Below are positions 34,549-44,125 of a stretch of DNA of 64,000 nucleotides, in pieces (position 1 is the stretch's first letter; each line of letters opens with the position of its first letter). The notes beneath the pieces were generated by a model. The model did not search any database. It was given only the letters and a program-made list of their open reading frames with translations, and had not been told where the DNA came from. Origin of the DNA: Arthonia radiata (lineage: Eukaryota; Ascomycota; Arthoniomycetes; Arthoniales; Arthoniaceae); the NCBI GenBank assembly GCA_002989075.1, contig PSQN01000017.1:2115453-2179452 (forward strand), read 5' to 3'. The translations under genes were made by a program, and so were the position numbers.

Positions 34549-35509
34549 ATGGCCAGCGCGACCTCATTCTACGATTTCAAGCCTCTTGACAGTATGCATT
34601 CTTTTCCCCATCCTGCTTTCCTGACGGACGGACGCTTACATACCCCACCTCATAGAAAAGGGCAATGCCTACCCCACCGCCTCCCTCCAAAACAAGGTCG
34701 TTCTTATCGTAAACACGGCCTCCAAGTGCGGCTTCACACCCCAACTCACAGACCTTCAAAAGCTGTACAAATCCATCCGTGATACACCCCAAGGCGCCGA
34801 TTTCGAAATGCTCGGCTTTCCGTGCAACCAGTTCAACAATCAGAACCCCGAGGATGATGACGGAACACAGAACTTTTGCATGGTAAATTATGGCGTCGAA
34901 TTCCCTATCCTCGGCAAGACCAATGTGAATGGCGACGATGCAGATCCTCTGTGGAGGTGGATGAAGAACGAGAAGCCAGGCATACTGGGGTTGACGAGAG
35001 TGAAGTGGAATTTCGAGAAGTTCTTGATTGGCAAGGATGGAAAGGTGAAGGGCCGATGGGCGAGCACGAAGAAGCCGTTGGATCTGCAGAGCGCCATCGA
35101 AGCGGAGTTGAAGCAGCCTGGCCCAGAGTTGCCAGCGACGCCGGCCAAAGGTGTTAAGAAGCCAGCAGGCACCCCACAAGTGGATGGCACAGCGACTGCA
35201 ACAAGCTCTGCGCAAACATCAGCACAGACGCCGACAACCGATGCCATTGCCTCGACCCCTGGACAGACTGCGGAGAAAACACCGGCTCTCGACGGAGCGC
35301 CTGCGTCTACCTCTCCTAGTGTTGGAAACACAGCTCAGACCGGCAGCGATCTGCTCTCTTCAGGGACTGAGAATTTGCCAGCAACGGATCAAGCTGGTGA
35401 TACCTTACCAGCCGCCAACGCCCAAAAGGGTCAAGGAAGCAGCAGCCAAGCCGGTGAAGGCGTGACTACTTCGGCTGCTGATAAGCCCTCAGGCAAGTCA
35501 GAGTTGTAA
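34549..35509 (+). CDS. Glutathione peroxidase-like (thiol peroxidase) with low-complexity C-terminal tail
   Basis: Two exons, join(34549..34591,34656..35509), 298 aa. The first exon ends inside a Lys codon. The peroxidase fold covers about residues 1-178: SFYDFKPLD, then VNTASKCGFT with the peroxidatic Cys39, GFPCNQFNNQNP, QNFCMVNYGVEFPI with the resolving Cys of Gpx3-type enzymes, and KWNFEKFLIG with the catalytic Trp/Asn. This fits the atypical 2-Cys, thioredoxin-using fungal Gpx3/Hyr1 group. A further ~120 residues rich in Ala, Thr, Ser, Pro and Gln follow (TATSSAQTSAQTPTTDAI-like), ending GKSEL. Normal family length is ~165 aa, so the tail is unusual. It does not look like a signal or membrane anchor. 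An upstream in-frame run without ATG (from 34411) is not taken as coding. Confidence 0.9.
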
Positions 35510-35654
35510 TGTAAACGATGTGATGAGTATTGACCGACACGATGCGAACTTTTTGATGGCCACGCAGAATCTGTACCAGTATGTAATGTTTTAGATAGGG
35601 CTTTCTTGCTCCTGTTCGTTCTAATTATATGTTCAATGACCTCCACCAGCCACG

Positions 35655-36809
35655 TCAAGTGTGCCCAAAGACCGGCACAGGCTTGTAGACTTCCATCAGA
35701 TACTTCTCTTCCTCTTCCGTCAGCTCTTTCCCTCGTGCTCCCAACGCCTCTTCCAGCCTCTCCACCTTACTAAACCCCACAATTGGACTGCTCACCCTCT
35801 TGTTCATCCAGGCAAGCGCGACATGACTCATGCTCCACCCCTTCTTCTTCCCCAACTCCTCCACTCGCCCAATAATTGCATCTTCCTGCTCACTCACATT
35901 CGCAATGTGTCCCGAGCTGGATCGTGTCGTCTCTCCGCCCTTGGTCACCGATGCCGGCCTCGCTAGCCTTCCAAAGCTCAGCGGACCCCACGGAATCAAG
36001 CCAACGCCCGTGTCGTTGCAGAATTTGTTCATCTCACGCTCTTCCTCGCGGTAGAGCAATGAATAATGGTTCTGCATGCTGACGAAGGGCGTCCACCCGT
36101 GCTTCTCGGCGCAGAATTGCATCTGCGCGAATTGATACGTCCACATGCTGGAGGCTCCGATATAGCGGACTTTACCGCTCTCGACGAGGTCGTGGAGCGC
36201 TTTCATAGTTTCTTCGATCCGAACGGTGGGATCAAAACGATGGATTTGTAGCAGGTCGATATAGTCCGTCTCAAGGCGCTTGAGAGAAGCGTTGACGGCG
36301 TTGAAGATACCCGTGCGTGACAGACCACGCTGGTTGACGTAGTCGACCTGGTCATTTGGATTCGGAATCGCGAGGGTCTCCGGCTCGTTGTCCTCGCGCA
36401 CGGTACCGATACATTTGGTCAGGATTACCAGCTTATGGCGAGGTATACAGTACTTCTTGATGGCTTTGGCGATAATGCGTTCGCTCTCCCCGTTGGAGTA
36501 GACATTGGCTGTGTCCCAGGTATTCAACCCTCGGTCAAAGCTAGCTTTCAGGATTGGAAGAGACTCTTCTTCTTCTATCACCCAGGGCTGCCAGCGCTTG
36601 TCACCGAATGACATCGCTCCGAGGATGGGAACAGAAACGCGCAAGCCGCTCTTGCCAAGCTGGCGATACTCTGCTTGTGGAATATCTTTGGAGGACATGG
36701 TGGCGAGCGGGTGGGGCTTGGTGACTGTATTTCTGCTAAAGGGACTTGCAAAGCGTCGTGGGAGTGAATGAGGCGACGGTCTTGCAGCACTACGCCAGAG
36801 CAAAAGCAT
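35655..36809 (-). CDS. Aldo-keto reductase
   Basis: NADPH-dependent oxidoreductase of the AKR superfamily, 384 aa in one exon. The tetrad is visible: Asp and Tyr in [15 protein letters not shown], Lys in KLVILTKC, and His in DLLQIHRFD. Other landmarks are [62 protein letters not shown] and [17 protein letters not shown]. It resembles fungal aryl-alcohol dehydrogenase / versiconal-type AKRs; substrate unknown. Starting at 36809 adds 37 residues rich in Arg, Ser and Pro without acids, which could target mitochondria. The alternative start, 36698 ([15 protein letters not shown]), gives a cytosolic form of normal length. The TATA box at 36897-36906 sits about 90 bp before the first ATG, favouring the longer form. 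Shares a promoter with the CsbD-like gene. Confidence 0.88.
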   Translation of the reverse strand: MLLLWRSAARPSPHSLPRRFASPFSRNTVTKPHPLATMSSKDIPQAEYRQLGKSGLRVSVPILGAMSFGDKRWQPWVIEEEESLPILKASFDRGLNTWDTANVYSNGESERIIAKAIKKYCIPRHKLVILTKCIGTVREDNEPETLAIPNPNDQVDYVNQRGLSRTGIFNAVNASLKRLETDYIDLLQIHRFDPTVRIEETMKALHDLVESGKVRYIGASSMWTYQFAQMQFCAEKHGWTPFVSMQNHYSLLYREEEREMNKFCNDTGVGLIPWGPLSFGRLARPASVTKGGETTRSSSGHIANVSEQEDAIIGRVEELGKKKGWSMSHVALAWMNKRVSSPIVGFSKVERLEEALGARGKELTEEEEKYLMEVYKPVPVFGHT

Positions 36810-37402
36810 AGATCCCTACTGACAGCTAGTGGAAGTGAAATGAAATTGAAATTGAAAATCAGATATCACTTTTGAAACGAGCGCGAGGGGGTGTTTCTTA
36901 TATAAGTGATCCGGAAGCTTTTGCTCAGAGGCAGCCCCTCACTCTCTTGTAAGCCCTGCTCTGCAATAATAGACACACTCGTTCGACTGAGACTACGAGG
37001 GGTTTCTTCATATGCGCGAGCGTGATAGGGGAGACTGTTCCGTCTGTGATCGGGAACGGAGTCTCACGAGGGAGTCCGGTGCCTGCATCCTCCGGAGCTT
37101 TAGAGCGGCATCTGCCGGTCGCGTGTGGTACCTTTTTGGAGCATAAACAAAGAGCAGCGCTACGTCATAGCATCACATGGCAGCTCATCGCGATCCACGA
37201 TTTGGGTTCCCTTGCATCACAAGCTCACCTAGGCACCGAGCATTCTGGAAGCACCGTGTGCAAACGTATATTAGTCCTTAGACTATTTTCGCAAAGCTCA
37301 ACTTCTTCTCTACCAACCGCATCTCTCTGCAATCCATCAAACAACTTCATCACCCACAACAATATCCAGTAATTTAGCAACACCACACAAACTTCATTCA
37401 AA
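36810..37402. promoter_or_regulatory. Divergent promoter, aldo-keto reductase / CsbD-like, with TATA and AGGGG elements
   Basis: A palindromic CTTATATAAG (36897-36906) is placed to serve the reductase. Four copies of the yeast-type stress element AGGGG/CCCCT occur: 36886-36890, 36935-36939 (minus), 36998-37002 and 37027-37031. Random expectation for 593 bp is about one, so the excess is suggestive. Both flanking genes are of stress-linked families. Confidence 0.5.
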
Positions 37403-37987
37403 ATGTCCGGAAGCAACGATCAGCCTTCTACCCTGCAGGCCGCTATGGACAACGTCTCTGGCGCTGCTCAGTCAGTCATGGGCTCCATCACTGGCAACAC
37501 CAGCCAGTCGGTACGTAAATTTCGTGCGATATTGGTCAAGTTCACGAGCTGATATATTGCACAGGAGAAGGGTGCAGACAAGCGCACTGAGGCCCAGATC
37601 AAGGACGACGCGTCCCATGCAACGGCCAAGCTGGGCCCGATCACTGCAACACCATCCGGGATCGCCCAGGACGATCAGCGTCGCACCGAGGGCGGCTACA
37701 ACCAGAATGTGGGCTCTCTCAAGGAATCTGTTGGCGGCTTTGTCGGCGCCGAGGGTTTGAAGCAAGAAGGCCAGCGTCAGAACCAGGAGGGCAAGGAACA
37801 GGAGGCCGCTGGTCAGCTCAGCGACCTCGGCGGTGGTGCGAGCGACCGCGTCAAGGGCTTTGCCGGACAGAAGGCTCACGAGTTCACTGGCAACAAGGCC
37901 GAGGCGGCACGCTATGAATCGATGCACGACCAGGGCAAGACTCAGCAGCGCGGTGCCGAGGCCGACATTCAAAAGCAGAACCCTTAA
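37403..37987 (+). CDS. CsbD-like stress protein
   Basis: Two exons, join(37403..37510,37565..37987), 176 aa. It is very hydrophilic and rich in Gly, Gln, Glu, Lys and Ala. Repeated units such as NVGSLKESVGGFVGAEGLKQEGQ and QEAAGQLSDLGGGASDRVKGFAG (landmarks) match CsbD-type sequences, a fold of two to three short helices per repeat. Fungal members are often annotated as mismatched base pair and cruciform DNA recognition proteins or as general stress proteins. The composition also resembles LEA-type desiccation proteins. The donor GTACGT and acceptor TTGCACAG give a phase-0 join between TSQS and EKGADKR. It shares its promoter with an aldo-keto reductase. Function is unproven. Confidence 0.85.
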
Positions 37988-38331
37988 AAAGGTTCACGAG
38001 GTCCATAACACTGAGAAGCGATGAGATGATACCCGTACCACGCGAGCATCATTGGGATGATCCAACTATCACGAACAATTGGCAAAGACGATGCAAGCCA
38101 CTCAGGTAGCAATCTCCAATAATTTCGAGACCTGACCCATTATTGATTTCGCTGCCTTCAGTGTGACTGTGTGTGCGTGCCCCGCCATGAAGCTTATGTT
38201 TTTGCATCCTCTGCGATGACTACGCATTTACCTGTAATTTATTCTGTTAGCAAAGTCCTATGGTCATCGCCTATTAACACAGGTGGGAGGTACAATTCCG
38301 TGCCTGAACAACCGCCTCAACGATCCAGCGT
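37988..38331. other. Intergenic downstream of CsbD-like gene
   Basis: A 344-bp tandem gap with the 3' UTR of the CsbD-like gene and the promoter of the glyoxalase-like gene. No other feature is seen. Confidence 0.5.
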
Positions 38332-39174
38332 ATGGCCAATCCGAAACCTCAGCTAGACCACATCGTCCTCCATCTCCCTTACTCGTCGATTCAGACACCG
38401 CCGTCCTGGCTGACCTCCACATTCACTCTCGCTCCCGGCGGCCGTCACGGTGATGGCAAGACCGAGAACAAGCTGATTGCCTTCGCCGACGGCACGTACA
38501 TCGAGCTCATCGGCTTTACGACAGAGCAGGCAAAAGAGGGTCACTTCTGGGGCAACAAAGGCTACGGCATCATCGACTTCGCGTTTACCCTCGAGGGCGG
38601 TGCGAAAGCATACGAGCAGCTGAAACAAAGCTGGGACAAGCTTGATTTGCCTGCAGGCTGGAAGCCAGGCCCGCTACAGAATGGCAGTCGCACGAAGCCG
38701 GATGGCGTCAGGATAGAATGGGAGGTCGCCTTTCCTGAGCGAAGTGTGAGAGGCCAGGCGCCATTCTGGTGCTTTGACGTGACTCCAAGAGAGAAGCGCG
38801 TGCCGAGTGACTCGTCTTTGATCGAGCATCCGTGTGGCGCGAAGGGCGTAGGCGACCTGATCGTGTTCACAGACGGAGAGCAACGAAGCAGTCTGAAGAG
38901 TCTGCTGGACGCGACGATACCGATGAGCGGCGCAGACAGGCCAGACGACTACACTTGGGACCTTGCGACTCCGCGAAAGATCGAGATGCATGTTCCGTGT
39001 GCGCTGTCGTTGATGCATCCAAAGGGCGAGTATGAGAGGGAAGCATTGAAGCGGCGAAAGCTGACAGCGAGATTGACGTTGTTGACGGATGGGAGAGACG
39101 AGCAGATCGAGAAGAGGAATATCAAGGAGAGTGTTGAGGGGGACGAGGTGTCGATTGGCTTTGTGACGTTGTGA
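38332..39174 (+). CDS. Glyoxalase-like (VOC-fold) domain protein
   Basis: An intronless 280-aa protein. The N-terminus PQLDHIVLHLPYSSIQTPPSWL, with DHIVLHL as the first strand of a VOC module, and TLAPGGRHGDGKTENKL-IAFADGTYIELIGF are hallmarks of the fungal Glyoxalase_3 group. A second module includes WGNKGYGIIDFAFTL, RIEWEVAFPERSVRGQAPFWCFDVTPR and EHPCGAKGVGDL. The VOC fold typically binds a metal through His and Glu; His10 and the Glu in YIEL are the likely ligands. The substrate is unknown and fungal members are often named only by domain. The reading starts at the single ATG that opens the frame (38332), and no intron is required. Confidence 0.8.
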   Translation: MANPKPQLDHIVLHLPYSSIQTPPSWLTSTFTLAPGGRHGDGKTENKLIAFADGTYIELIGFTTEQAKEGHFWGNKGYGIIDFAFTLEGGAKAYEQLKQSWDKLDLPAGWKPGPLQNGSRTKPDGVRIEWEVAFPERSVRGQAPFWCFDVTPREKRVPSDSSLIEHPCGAKGVGDLIVFTDGEQRSSLKSLLDATIPMSGADRPDDYTWDLATPRKIEMHVPCALSLMHPKGEYEREALKRRKLTARLTLLTDGRDEQIEKRNIKESVEGDEVSIGFVTL

Positions 39175-39501
39175 ATGCATATTGAGGGTCTTCTTTGGAG
39201 TAGACATGTTTGGCAAAGCAGGCAGTGCTAATATACTTTTCGATCCTGTGAAGGCTTTGGAACAAGCAGAAGGTCTCATCTCTCAACTCATAAACAGGAT
39301 GCTAAGGACATGGATCAACGCTGGGTGAAGCGTTTCGGACTTCCCCCGCCGTGTCCGGGCCCGGGGCGCTTGGACCCTAAGTCTCGTGACTCGTCCCATT
39401 TCTTTGTAAGACGATCACGCCAGTCGTCTGCTTGCAAGTATCTTCCGTTTAAGTATCACAGCATTGCCGCTTACGGGCGTGATCGCCCTTGATATGCGAC
39501 C
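39175..39501. other. Intergenic upstream of the copper ATPase
   Basis: A 327-bp tandem gap that should contain the copper ATPase promoter. No motif is called. Confidence 0.5.
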
Positions 39502-42500
39502 ATGTCTTCGTCGAAGGCATCTCGCCTTCCACACAATGCAGCGAATACCGATATTGTGACCTCAACCCCGGCAGCGATGCCGGACATCGCCCACATGGCG
39601 ACTACGACGCTGAGGGTCGGGGGAATGACATGCGGCGCATGTACTTCAGCCGTCGAAGGCGCCTTCAAAGACAAGAGTGGAGTGGGCAGTGTCTCAGTCA
39701 GCCTGACGCTGGAGCGCGCTGTGGTCCAACACGACCCCGCCAGGATATCCGCCGACCAGATCAAAGACCAGATAGAGGACGTCGGATTCGAGGCTGAGGT
39801 CTTGACGACCGATATACCTTTGAGCGCCGCACAAGACCTCATTGATGACTTCTCGAGCGACGACGAGCCCCTGGGCCCCCAATACGCGACGACAACCGTC
39901 TCGGTTGGAGGGATGACTTGCGGCGCTTGCACATCGGCGGTTGAAGGCGCCTTCAAGAACACGGCGGGCATCAAGACATTCAACATATCTCTCATCTCGG
40001 AAAGAGCGGTCATCGAGCATGACCCATCAGTCATTACTCCTGACGCGATCTTGGAGAATATCGAAGATGTTGGCTTTGAAGCGACACTAGTAGAGACGAA
40101 AAGCAGCGATACATCACACAGGAAGAAAGCTCGTCGGCGGTCACGGAAAGACAGATCGTCTAGTTCGACGACGACAGTCTCCGTTGAAGGCATGACATGT
40201 GGCGCATGCACCTCGGCAGTCGAGGGGGTGTTCAGAGACATCCAAGGCGTCCAGCAATTCAACATCAGTCTGCTTGCCGAGCGAGCGGTGATCACTCATG
40301 ACCGGAATCAACTGGATACCGAAAAGATCGTCGAGGCAATAGAGGACGCAGGGTTCGGTGCGAAGATAGTCTCTTCGATCCCATCCGAAGCTCTAGATTC
40401 CGCGGCTTCTTCGGTACAGCTTAAGATTTACGGTCTCCAAGACGACGGCGCAGCTTCTGAGCTGGAATCAAAGCTGCGCAGTCTGTCTGGAGTACAACAC
40501 GTCTCAGTCAGCTCGAAAACGGCGCGCGCCTCGGTGCTCTTAGACACCAGCCTTACGGGCGTTCGTGTACTCGTCGATGCAATTGAAGCAGCTGGCTACA
40601 ATGCTCTCATGGCTGACGCTGACGATAACAACGCTCAGCTGGAATCGCTTTCGAAGACAAAAGAGATCCACGAGTGGCGGCGCGCGTTCCGGACATCTCT
40701 CTCATTTGCGATACCCGTTTTCTGCATTAGCATGATTTTCCCGATGTTTATCAAGCCTCTGGACTTTGGCAGCATCGAGTTGCCCATACCTGGACTATGG
40801 CTCGGCGATGTTTTATGTTTACTTTTAACGATACCCGTACAGTTTGGCATTGGGCGGCGTTTTTACAGATCAGCGTTCAAATCGTTACGGCATGGTTCAC
40901 CAACGATGGATGTCCTAGTTGTCCTTGGTACTTCAGCGGCGTTCTTTTTCAGCGTTGCGGCGATGATTGTTTCGATTTTGACACCACCCCACACACGGCC
41001 AGCGACGGTCTTCGACACAAGCACGATGCTCATCACTTTCATTACACTTGGAAGGCTACTGGAGAATGGTGCGAAGAGCCAGACCTCGAAAGCGCTCTCT
41101 AGGTTGATGTCGCTGGCACCCTCCATGGCGTCCATATATGCCGACCCGATAGCGGCGGAAAAGTTTGCAGAGGAGACCGATGTTGACGTAGAGAACGAGA
41201 AGCTCACAGGCGCGCAAGAGCCGCGCAGCCATGCCGCTGAAGAGAAAGTCATACCTACCGAGCTCATTCAAGTTGGAGACATTGTCATTATTCGGCCAGG
41301 CGACAAGGTTCCGGCGGATGGTACGGTCATGCGAGGGCGCAGCTACGTCGACGAGAGCATGGTGACCGGTGAAGCGATGCCCATCTTGAAACAGACGACC
41401 TCTTTGCTCATTGCGGGGACGGTCAATGGTGCCGGTAGACTCGACTTCAGAGTCACACGTGCAGGTCGCGACACTCAGCTCAGCCAGATTGTCCGCCTTG
41501 TGCAAGAAGCGCAGACAAGTAGGGCGCCAATTCAACGATTAGCCGACATAATTGCGGGCTACTTTGTGCCTGTCATCATTATGCTTGGACTGTTTACATT
41601 CTTGCTCTGGATGGTCCTCAGCCATGTCTTGCCCCACCCTCCAATGGTCTTCATGGATGTTAAGAGTGGCGGCTCCTTTATGGTCTGCCTCAAACTCTGT
41701 ATATCAGTCATCGTGTTCGCTTGCCCTTGTGCCCTGGGCCTCAGTACTCCCACAGCGGTCATGGTGGGTACAGGCACAGGCGCCGAGCAAGGCATCCTAG
41801 TCAAGGGCGGCGCTGCGCTTGAGACGGCAACAAAGATCACGCACGTCGTCTTCGACAAGACCGGCACTCTCACAAGCGGTCGTATGAGTGTAGCCAAGGC
41901 GGATCTCACCACGCCTGCATCCGAAGATGCTTTGACTTGGGAACGTTTGTTTTGGACACTGGTTGGCTTGACTGAAATGAGCAGTGAGCATCCCATCGGG
42001 AAAGCCATCGTTCGCGAAGCCAAAAGCATGCTCAATATAGGCAGCGATGGCAGCTTCGAAGGCTCAATTGATAACTTCGAAGTCACTGTCGGTAAAGGCG
42101 TTTCCGCTTCTGTCACCGCTGGGCTCAATAGGAAGGGCCAGCGCGTTGTGGTAGGCACAACCGACCTCTTGCGCTCACAAGGTATCGATATACCGAAACC
42201 CACAACAAGGCAACCCACCGACGCATCGTCCTCCTCCCTAGCCTTAGAACCTATTGGCACCACCACCATCCACGTCGCCATCAACTCGTTCTACGCCGGC
42301 TGCATTCACCTCGCCGACACGCTCAAACCCTCCGCCCCCGCCACCATCAAAGCCCTCGCCCTCCTCAAGATCCCATGTTCAATTGTCACCGGCGACGCCC
42401 ACGCAACCGCATGCCACGTCGCCGACCTCTGCAACATCCCGCGCCAGAACGTGTTCGCCTCACGCACGCCCTCACAAAAGCAAGATCTCATCCGTGAGCT

Positions 42501-43047
42501 GCAAGCTGCGGGACAAGTCGTCGCTATGGTTGGTGATGGCATCAACGATAGTCCTGCGCTTGCCACCGCAAATGTTGGCATCTCACTCGCCTCAGGCACA
42601 GACGTAGCCATGGAAGCCGCAGACGTGGTGCTCATGCACGCCGGCCCAGATGACTTGGTCGACGTGGCCGCCGCTCTGCACCTCGCGCGCACGATCTTCG
42701 GGCGCATCAAGCTGAACCTGCTCTGGGCGTGCGGATACAATCTTATCGGCCTACCATTTGCGATGGGCTTCTTCCTACCATGGGGCCTGCAGCTGCCGCC
42801 AATGGCTGCCGGCGCCGCCATGGCGGCCAGTAGTGTGAGTGTGGTGTGCAGTAGTCTGTTGTTGAAGTTTTGGAAGCGGCCCTGGTGGATGGATGTTGGT
42901 TATCTTGAAGCCGTCGCAAGCAGGCCGAAGGGACGGGTGCAGAGGACCGTGGAACGGGCAGAGCGGACGTGGACGCGGGTTCTGATGCGGAGGCGAGGGA
43001 GGAGCGAGGCAGAGTATATGCCTTTGAGCGTTGTGGAGGATGTATAG
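39502..43047 (+). CDS. Copper-transporting P1B-type ATPase (Ccc2/ATP7-like)
   Basis: An intronless 1181-aa pump that would load copper into the late Golgi for cuproenzymes. Three HMA domains carry perfect GMTCGACTSAVEG copper sites at about residues 41, 136 and 229; a fourth, degenerate HMA-like module (about 312-380) lacks CxxC. The P-type core follows: actuator TGEAMP (about 621), CPC in FACPCALGLSTPT (about 740), phosphorylation loop DKTGTLTSG (about 783), SEHPIGKA (about 830) and hinge MVGDGINDSPAL (about 1010). Eight hydrophobic segments flank these. The CPC, HP and GDGxxD motifs assign Cu+ specificity by family rules. The three near-identical HMA cores suggest internal duplication. Frames on the opposite strand over the HMA repeats are shadows. 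It lies 384 bp upstream of scytalone dehydratase, same strand. Confidence 0.96.
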   Translation: MSSSKASRLPHNAANTDIVTSTPAAMPDIAHMATTTLRVGGMTCGACTSAVEGAFKDKSGVGSVSVSLTLERAVVQHDPARISADQIKDQIEDVGFEAEVLTTDIPLSAAQDLIDDFSSDDEPLGPQYATTTVSVGGMTCGACTSAVEGAFKNTAGIKTFNISLISERAVIEHDPSVITPDAILENIEDVGFEATLVETKSSDTSHRKKARRRSRKDRSSSSTTTVSVEGMTCGACTSAVEGVFRDIQGVQQFNISLLAERAVITHDRNQLDTEKIVEAIEDAGFGAKIVSSIPSEALDSAASSVQLKIYGLQDDGAASELESKLRSLSGVQHVSVSSKTARASVLLDTSLTGVRVLVDAIEAAGYNALMADADDNNAQLESLSKTKEIHEWRRAFRTSLSFAIPVFCISMIFPMFIKPLDFGSIELPIPGLWLGDVLCLLLTIPVQFGIGRRFYRSAFKSLRHGSPTMDVLVVLGTSAAFFFSVAAMIVSILTPPHTRPATVFDTSTMLITFITLGRLLENGAKSQTSKALSRLMSLAPSMASIYADPIAAEKFAEETDVDVENEKLTGAQEPRSHAAEEKVIPTELIQVGDIVIIRPGDKVPADGTVMRGRSYVDESMVTGEAMPILKQTTSLLIAGTVNGAGRLDFRVTRAGRDTQLSQIVRLVQEAQTSRAPIQRLADIIAGYFVPVIIMLGLFTFLLWMVLSHVLPHPPMVFMDVKSGGSFMVCLKLCISVIVFACPCALGLSTPTAVMVGTGTGAEQGILVKGGAALETATKITHVVFDKTGTLTSGRMSVAKADLTTPASEDALTWERLFWTLVGLTEMSSEHPIGKAIVREAKSMLNIGSDGSFEGSIDNFEVTVGKGVSASVTAGLNRKGQRVVVGTTDLLRSQGIDIPKPTTRQPTDASSSSLALEPIGTTTIHVAINSFYAGCIHLADTLKPSAPATIKALALLKIPCSIVTGDAHATACHVADLCNIPRQNVFASRTPSQKQDLIRELQAAGQVVAMVGDGINDSPALATANVGISLASGTDVAMEAADVVLMHAGPDDLVDVAAALHLARTIFGRIKLNLLWACGYNLIGLPFAMGFFLPWGLQLPPMAAGAAMAASSVSVVCSSLLLKFWKRPWWMDVGYLEAVASRPKGRVQRTVERAERTWTRVLMRRRGRSEAEYMPLSVVEDV

Positions 43048-43430
43048 CTTGTATTCTGTGTAGTTTATGTGCATTGTGGTTTGGTCTGGAGTTGTTATCT
43101 GCCATGTGCGCAATCGTCTTCCTGCAGCAGTTCTCCACCCTTGTCGCGAGAGACAGCCCTGAGCTTCCCGCCTCGCGATCGGGCATCACAACGGTAAGCA
43201 CGAAGCATGCATTATCAACGACTGATCGGTGCTCGTATCGCCCGCGTCCGTTGGTACTTCGCCCCGTCCGCAACTTACCCGTTCGGATCCCCTGTCACCT
43301 CCGAAATGGCAGTGCTTAATACGCGAGCCGTGTCGGTGGCCTCAGTATTAATAATGCGGAAGCTGCTTCCTGCTCGTGATATTCTGCCTTGTCTGCCCAG
43401 ATTGTGATTGATTGTAGAAAAGTAAGAAAC
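43048..43430. other. Intergenic between copper ATPase and scytalone dehydratase
   Basis: A 383-bp tandem gap serving as ATPase 3' UTR and dehydratase promoter. No motif is called. Confidence 0.5.
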
Positions 43431-44125
43431 ATGGCAGTACCGGTAGACGAGAAGACAAGTTCGGCCTTTACGCCACCGCCGATGGTGGTGGAGTTGCCTA
43501 CGCATGAAGGTGAGTGAACCTAATACGCAGTAGACGCTAGCTTCAAGTCAAAAATCAAGGAAGCAACAGCGTCTTGAACAAGTTCAAACGTGTTTTCAGC
43601 ACTATACACCCACGTCCTACGTGATCCCATGCTGACAAATCCATAACAGAAATGCTCGGCTGCATGGCCGCCTGCTTCGAATGGGCGGACAGCTACGACT
43701 CCAAAGACTGGGCGCGCCTCTCCCACTGCATCGCCCCGACGCTCATCGTCGACTACCGCTCCTTCCTCTCCAAGCGCTGGGACGCCATGCCCGCGGCCGA
43801 GTTCCTGGCCATGGCCTCCTCGCCCACCGTCCTCGGCGACCCGACACTCAAGACGCAGCACTTCATCGGGGGTACGCGCTGGGAGAAGCTCTCCGAGACG
43901 GAGATCCTCGGGTACCATCAGCTGCGGGTGCCGCATCAGAAGTATGTGGATGCGAGCTTGAAGGAGGTTAAGGTGAAGGGGCACGCGCATAGTACGAATA
44001 AGCATTGGTATCGGAAGGTGGAGGGGGTATGGAAGTTTGCGGGGTTGGCGCCGGATATCAGGTGGGCGGAGTATGATTTTGATAGGGTATTTGCGGAGGG
44101 GAGGCAGGACTTGGGGGAGAATTAG
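43431..44125 (+). CDS. scd1: Scytalone dehydratase (DHN-melanin pathway)
   Basis: Catalyses dehydration of scytalone and vermelone on the way to 1,8-dihydroxynaphthalene melanin. Two exons, join(43431..43509,43650..44125), 184 aa, which fits the family (~170-190). The 140-bp intron falls inside a Glu codon and the join reads [25 protein letters not shown] (landmark). Residues equivalent to the known active site are visible: Tyr and Asp in SYDSKDW, Tyr in VDYRSF, His in KTQHFIGG, His in VPHQKYVD, and Asn in HSTNKHWY. The final part, [21 protein letters not shown], is the C-terminal lid. The other DHN-melanin genes (polyketide synthase, reductases) are not in this window. Strong match in sequence and length. 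Confidence 0.96.

Noticed and set aside
39471-40295. Minus-strand frame of 274 codons over the copper ATPase N-terminus.
   Set aside because: Shadow of the HMA repeats: its repeated VHAPHVIPPT-like units are the reverse complement of the three near-identical metal-binding sites.
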